From: Betaproteobacteria bacterium
Lineage (GTDB): Bacteria > Pseudomonadota > Gammaproteobacteria > Burkholderiales > Rhodocyclaceae
Assembly (NCBI GenBank): GCA_025997075.1
Contig: BNUC01000146.1
Coordinates: 1-8,657, forward strand
DNA length: 8,657 nt
Direction: 5' to 3'
Positions 1 through 4,959 of the stretch are shown in pieces. Within the stretch, counting starts at the first letter, position 1. Every line of letters starts with the position of its first letter. The notes beneath the pieces were generated by a model that did not search any database, was not told the DNA's origin, and was given only the letters and a program-made list of their open reading frames with translations. A program made the position numbers and the translations under genes.

Positions 1-100
1 ATCGGGTAATTTTTGGTGTGCGGCAAATACCCTCCTTTATCTCCGCATACCATGCGGAGAATAACTTGCGCTTGCGGAGAATGCGTCCCATAATCCCCGC
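1..100. promoter_or_regulatory. Upstream region of the Fic gene with four copies of a 10-bp operator-like site
   Basis: The 100 bases before the Fic gene hold four copies of a 10-bp site, TGCGGAGAAT. Two direct copies are identical, at 53-62 and 73-82, exactly 20 bp apart (about two helical turns). Two inverted copies lie at 39-48 (9 of 10 matches) and 92-101 (8 of 10), the last one running into the A of the start codon. Copies one and two form a perfect inverted repeat with 9-bp arms (40-48 and 52-60) around a 3-base loop. The Fic protein ends in a winged-helix-like domain, so binding of these sites by the protein itself is a natural guess, but that is inference. No convincing -35/-10 pair was found, and there is no good Shine-Dalgarno sequence directly before the ATG; a GGAGA at 76-80 is too far away. 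Confidence 0.6.
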
Positions 101-1219
101 ATGAATAGCGGCGATTACACTTACATTTGGCAAGCCAGTGACTGGCCAGACTGGCGCTATGATCTGGCGGCGCTGGCTGGACCCGTGGCCGAGGTCAGTC
201 GTGCTCAAGGTTTATTGATGGGGCGTCTGGCCGATGTCGGCATGGCCTTGCGCGATCAGGCGAGTTTGGCCGCGCTTACCGAGGATGTGGTCAGGAGCAG
301 CGAGATCGAGGGGGAACAACTCAATGCCGAATCCGTGCGCTCATCCATCGCTCGCCGCCTGGGCGTGGACATCGGCGCTCTGCGCCCGGTGGATCGTCAT
401 ATCGAAGGTGTGGTCGGGATGGTGCTTGACGCCACCGCCAACTGTAAGCTGCCCATGTCGCGGGAACGCCTGTTCGGCTGGCACGCCGCATTGTTTCCAA
501 CCGGCTACTCAGGCCTGTCCAAACTCAAGGTTGCTGGCTGGCGTGATGACGCCAGCGGTCCGATGCAGGTCGTATCCGGCCCCATCGGCCGCCAGCGCGT
601 GCATTTCGAGGCGCCGCCAGCAAATCGTCTGGAAGCTGAAACAAAGCGATTTCTGGATTGGCTCAATGACACGACGAACGAGCCGGCGCTGATCAAGGCC
701 GGACTGGGACATTTGTGGTTCGTCACCCTGCACCCATTTGACGACGGCAATGGCCGTATTGCCCGCGCCATCGGCGATTTGCTGTTGGCGCGCGCCGACG
801 GCAGCCCGCAGCGCTTTTACAGCCTGTCGGCGCAGATTCAACGCGAGCGCAAGGCTTATTACGACATCCTGGAACAGACGCAGAAATGCTCAATGGATGT
901 CACAGAGTGGCTGGCCTGGTTCCTGAATAGTCTGCACCGCGCTGTTGATCAGGCACAGCGCACACTCGACGCGGTGCTGGTCAAAACACGGTTCTGGCAG
1001 CGCTGGTCCTCGATGTCGCTGAACGAGCGGCAAGTGAAGCTGCTCAACAAATTGCTTGATGGTTTCGAAGGCAAGCTCACCAGCAGCAAGTGGGCCGCCA
1101 TCGCCAAGTGTTCGCCAGACACTGCCTTGCGCGACATCAACGATCTGCAGACGCGCGGTGTGCTGCGGAAAACCGATGCGGGCGGGCGCAGCACCCGCTA
1201 TGAGCTGAACACGGAGTGA
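101..1219 (+). CDS. Fic family protein (DUF4172-Fic-winged helix), probable protein adenylyltransferase
   Basis: This 372-residue protein has the layout of the SoFic-type Fic proteins. An N-terminal DUF4172-like region (about residues 8-90) is followed by the Fic fold (about 100-275) and a C-terminal winged-helix-like domain (about 305-370). The catalytic motif is complete at residues 211-222: HPFDDGNGRIAR fits HxFx(D/E)GNGRxxR, with the catalytic His211 and the nucleotide-binding Gly/Asn/Arg residues. The stretch SSEIEGE at 66-72 fits the inhibitory (S/T)xxxE(G/N) motif, whose Glu (here E70) blocks productive ATP binding; being N-terminal to the Fic motif, this makes it a class II, self-inhibited enzyme. 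Fic proteins usually transfer AMP from ATP to a hydroxyl of a target protein or of themselves; the target here is unknown. The start fits the family N-terminus (YIWQ..DWP). It meets ribE tail to tail with a 12-base gap and no visible terminator. Such genes are often part of the accessory genome. Confidence 0.93.
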   Translation: MNSGDYTYIWQASDWPDWRYDLAALAGPVAEVSRAQGLLMGRLADVGMALRDQASLAALTEDVVRSSEIEGEQLNAESVRSSIARRLGVDIGALRPVDRHIEGVVGMVLDATANCKLPMSRERLFGWHAALFPTGYSGLSKLKVAGWRDDASGPMQVVSGPIGRQRVHFEAPPANRLEAETKRFLDWLNDTTNEPALIKAGLGHLWFVTLHPFDDGNGRIARAIGDLLLARADGSPQRFYSLSAQIQRERKAYYDILEQTQKCSMDVTEWLAWFLNSLHRAVDQAQRTLDAVLVKTRFWQRWSSMSLNERQVKLLNKLLDGFEGKLTSSKWAAIAKCSPDTALRDINDLQTRGVLRKTDAGGRSTRYELNTE

Positions 1220-1231
1220 AGAACCCGGAAT

Positions 1232-1837
1232 TCAGGCAGCCTCCTGGCAGTTCAGCAGCCTCTCGCAGTAACGCGCGATCAGGTCGATTTCCAGATTGAC
1301 CCGGCTGCCGGGCGCCAAGCTACCGAGCGTGGTGGCTTCGAGTGTATGCGGAATCAGATTGATCGAGAAGTTCGCGCCATCGACCGAATTGGTCGTCAGG
1401 CTGACGCCATTGACGGCAATCGATCCCTTGCGCGCGATGTACCTGGCGAGCGCCTCCGGCGCGCGGATTTCCAGCAGACGGTTGTCGCCGACGGAATCGA
1501 AACGCAGCACCTCGCCGACGCCATCGACATGCCCGGAGACGAGATGCCCGCCGAGCCGGTCGGCCAGACGAAGCGCCTTTTCCAGATTGACCGGGCCAGG
1601 AACATCAAGCCCTATCGTGCAGGACAGGGTTTCGGGGGAAACGTCGACGCAGAAACAATCATCGCGCCTGTCGACGACCGTCAGGCAAACGCCATTGCAG
1701 GCGATCGAATCGCCCACGCCAACATCGTCGAGTTCGAGACGGCCGGCATTGATGGTAAGACGCACCGTCGGCGTTCCGTCGTTGCGCGGGGAAAGTTGGG
1801 TGATTTGCCCGACGGCGGCAATGATTCCGGAGAACAT
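1232..1837 (-). CDS. ribE: Riboflavin synthase alpha subunit
   Basis: Riboflavin synthase converts two molecules of 6,7-dimethyl-8-ribityllumazine into riboflavin and a pyrimidinedione, the last step of vitamin B2 synthesis in the cytosol. The 201-residue protein shows the two homologous lumazine-binding barrels: it opens with MFSGIIAAVG, the family's near-invariant N-terminus; barrel one carries NGVCLTV at 48-54, the link carries SGHVDG at 101-106, and barrel two carries NGVSLT at 143-148. Length is near the usual 200-215. The gene is also called ribC in some bacteria. It stands alone: ribD, ribBA and ribH, frequent partners in proteobacteria, are not here. Instead a toxin-antitoxin pair lies 22 bases upstream on the same strand and a Fic gene lies downstream. 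The start is fixed by homology, yet no Shine-Dalgarno sequence precedes it; the bases before the ATG belong to a heptamer repeat (see 1840-1863). Confidence 0.97.
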   Translation of the reverse strand: MFSGIIAAVGQITQLSPRNDGTPTVRLTINAGRLELDDVGVGDSIACNGVCLTVVDRRDDCFCVDVSPETLSCTIGLDVPGPVNLEKALRLADRLGGHLVSGHVDGVGEVLRFDSVGDNRLLEIRAPEALARYIARKGSIAVNGVSLTTNSVDGANFSINLIPHTLEATTLGSLAPGSRVNLEIDLIARYCERLLNCQEAA

Positions 1838-1839
1838 GG

Positions 1840-1863
1840 CAGGGATCAGTCAGAGAGTGTCAG
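1840..1863. repeat. Degenerate copy of the heptamer repeat, just upstream of ribE
   Basis: Three in-phase 7-bp units lie here: GGATCAG (1843-1849), a diverged TCAGAGA (1850-1856) and GTGTCAG (1857-1863). The first and third match units of the palindromic element at 5967-6079, and the ten bases CAGGGATCAG (1840-1849) are identical to 5983-5992. On the minus strand both copies end in CTGCC followed by ATG, of ribE here and of the lactonase there. The stretch also touches the antitoxin stop codon (1860-1862). The resemblance is visible; a common origin is inference, because only part of the element is present. Confidence 0.45.
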
Positions 1864-2198
1864 AGGGGCGCCATTTTAGCATGCCGGCCCTGCCGAGCTT
1901 GCGTTGAAAAGTGTTTCAACGACATGGATGGCCTGCCTGGGAAACGAACAACCAGATCAAGTTCTCCACCCATTCCTTCCACGTAACGGCGCAGAGTGGA
2001 AAGCAGCAGGTCACTACGTTTTTCCAGCCGACTAATCGTTTCCTGTCCAACATTCAAGGCTACGGCCAACTCGCTTTGCGTAAGTTTCGACGCCTGACGC
2101 AAATCTCTGAGCGTCGCCAGCTCCTGCACGCGTTCGGCAATTTTGGCCTGTCGCGTCGGCGGCAAACTGGAAAGCACATCGTCAAGACTTTTTACCAT
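1860..2198 (-). CDS. XRE-family antitoxin (HigA-like) of a type II toxin-antitoxin pair
   Basis: This 112-residue protein has a helix-turn-helix of the XRE/HTH_3 type at about residues 30-85, with the recognisable core LTQSELAVALNVGQETIS at 39-56 followed by RLEKRSDLLLSTLRRYVE. Antitoxins of this family bind and neutralise the RelE/HigB-type toxin and repress their own promoter. It is the second gene of the pair: its ATG lies 17 bases inside the end of the toxin gene, and a good Shine-Dalgarno AAGGAG (2206-2211) sits 7 bases upstream, so translation is coupled. The last 20 or so residues after RFPGRPS are basic and look unlike a conserved domain; they are encoded by DNA with a hairpin and by the run-in to ribE, so the 3' end may be changed from the ancestral gene. 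The name HigA is by gene order and family only. Confidence 0.9.
   Translation of the reverse strand: MVKSLDDVLSSLPPTRQAKIAERVQELATLRDLRQASKLTQSELAVALNVGQETISRLEKRSDLLLSTLRRYVEGMGGELDLVVRFPGRPSMSLKHFSTQARQGRHAKMAPL
1873..1881 (-). promoter_or_regulatory. Candidate extended -10 promoter for ribE
   Basis: On the minus strand TGC-TAAAAT (1881 to 1873) matches an extended -10 element (TGn-TATAAT, one mismatch). Transcription would start near 1866, giving ribE a leader of about 29 bases. There is no good -35 at the matching distance. The site lies inside the 3' end of the antitoxin gene, so ribE could be expressed apart from the toxin-antitoxin operon. Seen by eye only. Confidence 0.35.
1902..1921. 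other. Perfect 8-bp inverted repeat within the antitoxin 3' end
   Basis: CGTTGAAA (1902-1909) and TTTCAACG (1914-1921) form a perfect hairpin with a 4-base loop. It is in the antitoxin coding sequence (residues SLKHFSTQ) and has no T-run behind it on either strand, so it is not a standard terminator. It may slow transcription or mark a junction between the TA module and the DNA before ribE. Confidence 0.4.
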
Positions 2199-2559
2199 TT
2201 TCTTGCTCCTTCTTCATCTCTGCTAGATGCTCATCGAATCGCGCATCGGCGGTAGCGACGAGTTTTTTGTAAAAGCGCCGCTGGTTCGTCCCGCCTTTGT
2301 CGCCACCCGCCAAGAGGATGGAGCGGCGGGTGGGATCGAAAGCAAAAGCGATGCGCCATACGCCGCCTTTCCATCCAAACCGCAACTCCTTCATGTTTGC
2401 ATACCGGGAGCCTTTCAGGCCATCAACGGTCGGACGCCCGAGTTGCGGCCCATACTCTTGCAGCAAAGAGGCGTGCGCCAACAATTCGTCTTGCAGGGCT
2501 TGCGGCAATAACTGCAATTCCGCCTCAAAAGCCTCGTGAAACAGGACTGTCCAGTTCAT
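2182..2559 (-). CDS. RelE/HigB-superfamily toxin (phage Gp49-like family) of a type II toxin-antitoxin pair
   Basis: The 125-residue protein fits the Gp49-like branch of the RelE/ParE superfamily (PF05973). Recognisable blocks are LGRPTVDGLKGSRYANMKEL (40-59), WRIAFAFDPTRRSILLAGGDK (68-88) and RRFYKKLVATADARFDEHL (94-112). Toxins of this kind are small mRNA interferases that usually cut mRNA at the ribosome and halt growth until the antitoxin rebinds; the exact target cannot be read from sequence. The toxin-first order with a 17-base overlap to the XRE antitoxin is the HigBA arrangement. The promoter lies so close that the mRNA may start at the ATG itself, with no Shine-Dalgarno sequence (see 2567-2595). 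The C-terminus is lysine-rich and is encoded partly by the overlap. The length is ordinary for the family and nothing suggests inactivation. Confidence 0.92.
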   Translation of the reverse strand: MNWTVLFHEAFEAELQLLPQALQDELLAHASLLQEYGPQLGRPTVDGLKGSRYANMKELRFGWKGGVWRIAFAFDPTRRSILLAGGDKGGTNQRRFYKKLVATADARFDEHLAEMKKEQENGKKS

Positions 2560-2566
2560 GTTCTGT

Positions 2567-2595
2567 ATTATACACTAAAAAGCATATGTATTAAA
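2567..2595 (-). promoter_or_regulatory. Candidate promoter of the toxin-antitoxin operon, nearly leaderless
   Basis: On the minus strand a perfect -10 box TATAAT (2572 to 2567) ends only 7 bases before the toxin ATG (2559-2557). A modest -35, TTAATA, stands 16 bp further upstream (2594 to 2589). Initiation 6-8 bases after the -10 would place the first nucleotide at or next to the A of the ATG, so the transcript would have no ribosome binding site. No Shine-Dalgarno sequence is present before the ATG in any case. Confidence 0.6.
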
Positions 2596-2639
2596 AGGCA
2601 TATAACTCGCACTATCGAGATAAAATGCTTGTATAACTC
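2576..2639. repeat. Three operator-like repeats upstream of the toxin gene
   Basis: TAAAAAGCATAT (2576-2587) and TAAAAGGCATAT (2592-2603) match at 11 of 12 positions and start 16 bp apart. The second runs on into TATAACTC (2601-2608); a third, looser copy at 2621-2639 has TAAAATGC, three extra bases, then the same TATAACTC. The first two overlap the predicted promoter. Binding by the XRE antitoxin is the obvious guess, since such antitoxins autoregulate, but it is inference. Confidence 0.5.
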
Positions 2640-2733
2640 AACGAAGAGTCAATATCTTTCACTCCTTAAAAGGGTAAGCAAATTTTTCAAGAAAGAAGTA
2701 TGAAAAAGGCCACGCGGAATTTGACGCGCTATC

Positions 2734-2762
2734 GCGTTCTCCACGATCGTGGGGATGAACCG
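2734..2762 (+). CRISPR. Solitary type I-E-like CRISPR repeat (29 bp), no array
   Basis: The 29 bases have the form of a type I-E repeat: GCGTTC at the start, a palindromic middle CCACGATCGTGG (2741-2752), and the end GGGGATGAACCG (2751-2762), which is the typical 3' end of type I-E repeats in proteobacteria. Compared with the common form there is a C-to-T change in the left stem at 2740. No second repeat is found one repeat-plus-spacer unit (about 61 bp) away on either side, and no cas gene is in the window. The AT-rich DNA at 2560-2730 lies on the side where a leader would be. It is therefore either a relic or an orphan single repeat. Chance resemblance is unlikely over this length but has not been tested. 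Confidence 0.6.
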
Positions 2763-2770
2763 CATCATTT

Positions 2771-3331
2771 CTAAATGCAATCCTGCCATTTCACCATCTT
2801 GTCACGCAGGTTGACGGTTTCGCCGTCAATGATGAAATGCCCGTCCCCGCGTGCGTGAAAAGTCCGTTGTTCCTTGCGTTCCGTGTTACGCCATGCGGCC
2901 ACTCCTTCGAGCACGAACATTTCATGGTGCTCCGGACGCTCACGCACCACACATTCCACCAAAGCCAGACATTCGGCGATCAGCGGCGCCCCGACTTTCG
3001 CCCCCTTGCGGGGTGTGAGTCCAAATTCGGCGAATTTATCGATGTCCGCGCCCGATGTGTTGCCAATGGCGACCGCCGTTTCCAGTAAATCCACGCCAGG
3101 AACCGAAAGTACACATTCGCCGGTTTCAATGAGCGCGTTATAACTGTGATTCCAGGGTCCGATCATGCAGCCGATGAGCGGGGTAAAGCCCATTGACATG
3201 TGGCAGCTAATGGTCATGATATTGGCTCTGCCGTTCCGCAGGGTACTGACCAGTAATACCGGTCCCGATTCAAAAAAGCAGAAAGCCCGGTTCAGTGGAT
3301 ATTTTTTGAGGGGAAGACGCGATGTCGACAT
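2771..3331 (-). CDS. Flavin reductase-like, FMN-binding family protein (DIM6/NTAB type)
   Basis: The 186-residue protein fits the flavin reductase-like FMN-binding split-barrel family (PF01613). The signature region is at about 36-75: NIMTISCHMSMGFTPLIGCM followed by IGPWNHSYNALIETGECVLSVP, matching the family pattern of an early Ser-rich FMN-binding strand, a P-L-x-G turn and an E-C/F-V-x-x-x-P strand. Members bind FMN and either reduce flavin with NAD(P)H for a partner oxygenase or act as stand-alone flavoproteins; the partner is not visible here. The frame is open for 34 more codons upstream (to 3433), but ATG 3331 is chosen because the family homology starts with MSTSRLPLKKYPLNRAFC, the longer form would overlap the divergent gene's leader, and its extra residues look non-coding. 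No strong Shine-Dalgarno sequence precedes either start. It is divergent from the EAL-like/HDOD gene, with 124 bases between. Confidence 0.85.
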   Translation of the reverse strand: MSTSRLPLKKYPLNRAFCFFESGPVLLVSTLRNGRANIMTISCHMSMGFTPLIGCMIGPWNHSYNALIETGECVLSVPGVDLLETAVAIGNTSGADIDKFAEFGLTPRKGAKVGAPLIAECLALVECVVRERPEHHEMFVLEGVAAWRNTERKEQRTFHARGDGHFIIDGETVNLRDKMVKWQDCI

Positions 3332-3349
3332 GACCGGTTCTGGATGGGT

Positions 3350-3366
3350 GTATACGGATAGTATAC
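3350..3366. promoter_or_regulatory. GTATAC pair, 11 bp apart, in the divergent intergenic region
   Basis: Two copies of the palindrome GTATAC lie at 3350-3355 and 3361-3366, separated by GGATA, so they repeat once per helical turn. On the minus strand the second copy contains TATACT (3365 to 3360), a fair -10 box for the flavin reductase gene with a leader of about 22 bases, though no good -35 was found. A dimeric operator between the divergent genes is possible; there is no direct evidence. Confidence 0.3.
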
Positions 3367-3443
3367 GTACTTCGCGTGGCGATTCTGTTTGCTTTTTGCT
3401 TGTACGACGCTGAATGGATTTGCAGGTTTCCAAATATTGCGAT

Positions 3444-3450
3444 GAGGAGA
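3444..3450 (+). promoter_or_regulatory. Strong ribosome binding site that fixes a GTG start
   Basis: GAGGAGA at 3444-3450 is followed by a 5-base spacer and an in-frame GTG (3456-3458). The upstream in-frame ATG at 3414 has no purine-rich sequence before it. This argues that the EAL-like/HDOD gene starts at 3456. Confidence 0.75.
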
Positions 3451-3455
3451 TCTAC

Positions 3456-4940
3456 GTGTTGAGATTATTGCGCAGGCTGTTTGGAAAATCCGGAGCCAAT
3501 ACAAATGAGGATATTCCGGCGTCCCGACGTTTGTCGGAAACTGCTCCCACGTCTTCAGGGAAGGCCATGGAAAGCCGGGAAGATCTCGGGAAAGAAAACG
3601 CGGCTTATGCCTCGGAGGCTGGACAGACGCCTGATTCCGCGTTCTTTTGCCGCGAGGCGCTGGTAGGGCGCGACCAGAAAATTGTCGGTTATGAATTCGG
3701 TTATCCGCAGGACCTGCAACCCCGCCTCATGGAAAAGCGGGCACGCGTACGCCAGTACTATGACGACTCCTTATTGCAGCATCTGGCCGGATTGGCGCTG
3801 GAATCTTTTTTGGGAGATCGCCTCGCGCTGGTCGAAATTTCTCACGCCTCGCTCAATCATCCTTTGCTGCCGGCGCTGTCACACAAGAATATCGCGTTGT
3901 TGCTGAATTTCCCGGAAGTCGAGGCGCTTGACGCGCGGATGCTTGCCCAGGAAATGGCGGTGGTGGGTCAGTTACGCAGCCAAGGTGCGCTCATAGGCCT
4001 GAAATGGCAATCCGGCTGGCAACAGGCGGAGAATTTCCCATTGCTGCCGTATGTGGATTTCATTCAGATCGACTGGCCGGATTGCGCAGGCGCGAACTCC
4101 TCCGCGTTTTTTTCTGAACTCCGGAAGGCTTGCCTGAAATCCGCCACCTCAAGTCCTGAATCAAGTCCTGATGCGCGCAAAGCGATGCCCTTGCGGCTGA
4201 TTGCCAGCGGTTTGCAAACGTCGGACGATTTCTGGCAGTGTTACCGTCAGGGCGTCGATTTTTTCCGGGGAGCGTTCATCAACAGCCGTGACCGGAAAAA
4301 AGTTTCCGAAAGCTCGGTCAATCGGCTGCGCGTTTTGCAGCTTCTGAACAAGTTGCGTCAGGATGCGGACACTACGCATCTGGAAGAGGAACTGAAACAA
4401 GACCCGGTGCTCTCTTACCGCTTGCTGACCTATGCCAATTCGCCATTTTTAGGTATGCCTAACAAGATTGCCCGTCTGGGACAGGCCATGACAATCATCG
4501 GGCGCAACAATCTGTACCGCTGGCTGGCCTCGATGTTGTTTAACGTTTCCGACCCCGGTTATTACGAATGGGCGCTGACCGAACAGGCCCTGGCGCGCGC
4601 GGCGCTGATGGAGCGCTTGGGCCAAAACGTGGCGGGCGTCAAACAGGATGCGCTGTTTCTCACGGGCCTCTTTTCCCTGCTGGATCAACTGATGGAAAAG
4701 CCGATGGAAGAGCTGGTGACGCAGATTCAGATTTCCGAAGACATCCAGCTTGCGCTGCTGCGCCGGGAAGGCGTTCTGGCGCAGTTCCTCGCGCTTGCCG
4801 AAGCCTGCGAGCGCATGGACCCGGAAATCATCGCGCAAAAAGCCGAGGCGCTGGGCTTTTCCTCGCGCGCGGTCAGCCTGGCCGTTTTCGACGCGCTGGC
4901 CTGGGCGCAGGCGATGACCCAGGTGAATGTGGAGAATTGA
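3456..4940 (+). CDS. EAL-like/HDOD signalling protein (YuxH family), GTG start
   Basis: The 494-residue protein joins a degenerate EAL-type domain (about residues 62-276) to an HDOD domain (about 295-480), the layout of the YuxH family. The EAL side is seen in REALVGRDQKIVGYEFGY (66-83), QIDW (204-207) and LIASGLQTSDDF..GVDFFRGAFI (248-275). The metal and catalytic residues of active EAL phosphodiesterases are missing: the EAL motif position reads E-F-G, and the normal E/N/D/K set is not apparent, so it probably does not cleave cyclic di-GMP; it may bind a ligand or only scaffold. The HDOD side has L-K-Q-D-P-V-L-S-Y-R-L-L and ANSPF, the family's typical helix, with GLFSLLDQLM at 404-413. HDOD proteins are regulatory and lack HD hydrolase metal ligands. 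The first 55 residues are low-complexity, polar and probably disordered. An earlier ATG at 3414 is rejected for lack of a ribosome binding site. It converges on the lactonase gene with a 19-base gap. Confidence 0.88.
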   Translation: MLRLLRRLFGKSGANTNEDIPASRRLSETAPTSSGKAMESREDLGKENAAYASEAGQTPDSAFFCREALVGRDQKIVGYEFGYPQDLQPRLMEKRARVRQYYDDSLLQHLAGLALESFLGDRLALVEISHASLNHPLLPALSHKNIALLLNFPEVEALDARMLAQEMAVVGQLRSQGALIGLKWQSGWQQAENFPLLPYVDFIQIDWPDCAGANSSAFFSELRKACLKSATSSPESSPDARKAMPLRLIASGLQTSDDFWQCYRQGVDFFRGAFINSRDRKKVSESSVNRLRVLQLLNKLRQDADTTHLEEELKQDPVLSYRLLTYANSPFLGMPNKIARLGQAMTIIGRNNLYRWLASMLFNVSDPGYYEWALTEQALARAALMERLGQNVAGVKQDALFLTGLFSLLDQLMEKPMEELVTQIQISEDIQLALLRREGVLAQFLALAEACERMDPEIIAQKAEALGFSSRAVSLAVFDALAWAQAMTQVNVEN

Positions 4941-4959
4941 GCCCGTCTTCTGTGTTCTG

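Larger units (their letters stand above)
2560..2770. other. AT-rich gene-free gap between the TA operon and the flavin reductase gene
   Basis: This stretch of 211 bases is clearly more AT-rich than its surroundings, at least up to about 2700. It contains the toxin promoter and operator-like repeats on the left and a single CRISPR-like repeat on the right (2734-2762). A 24-codon reading frame from ATG 2700 to TAA 2774 crosses the CRISPR-like repeat, but is not supported as a gene. No tRNA or rho-independent terminator was seen. Confidence 0.6.

Noticed and set aside
1296..1907. Two plus-strand frames of about 180-200 codons opposite ribE
   Set aside because: Antisense to riboflavin synthase with no recognisable sequence.
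1902..1921. Rho-independent terminator after the antitoxin gene
   Set aside because: The hairpin is perfect but has no T-run and lies inside the coding sequence.
2700..2774. A 24-codon plus-strand frame starting after AAGAAAGAAG
   Set aside because: Its translation (containing RGDEP) is the usual by-product of reading through a type I-E CRISPR repeat, and the ribosome binding site is poor.
3332..3433. Extra 34-codon N-terminal extension of the flavin reductase
   Set aside because: It has no family similarity, would overlap the leader and promoter region of the divergent gene, and has no ribosome binding site.
4145..4170. Short direct repeat TCAAGTCCTGA twice in the EAL-like/HDOD gene
   Set aside because: Two copies of a 12-bp unit encoding SPES-SPD in a loop-like region; a minor in-frame duplication with no further significance seen.
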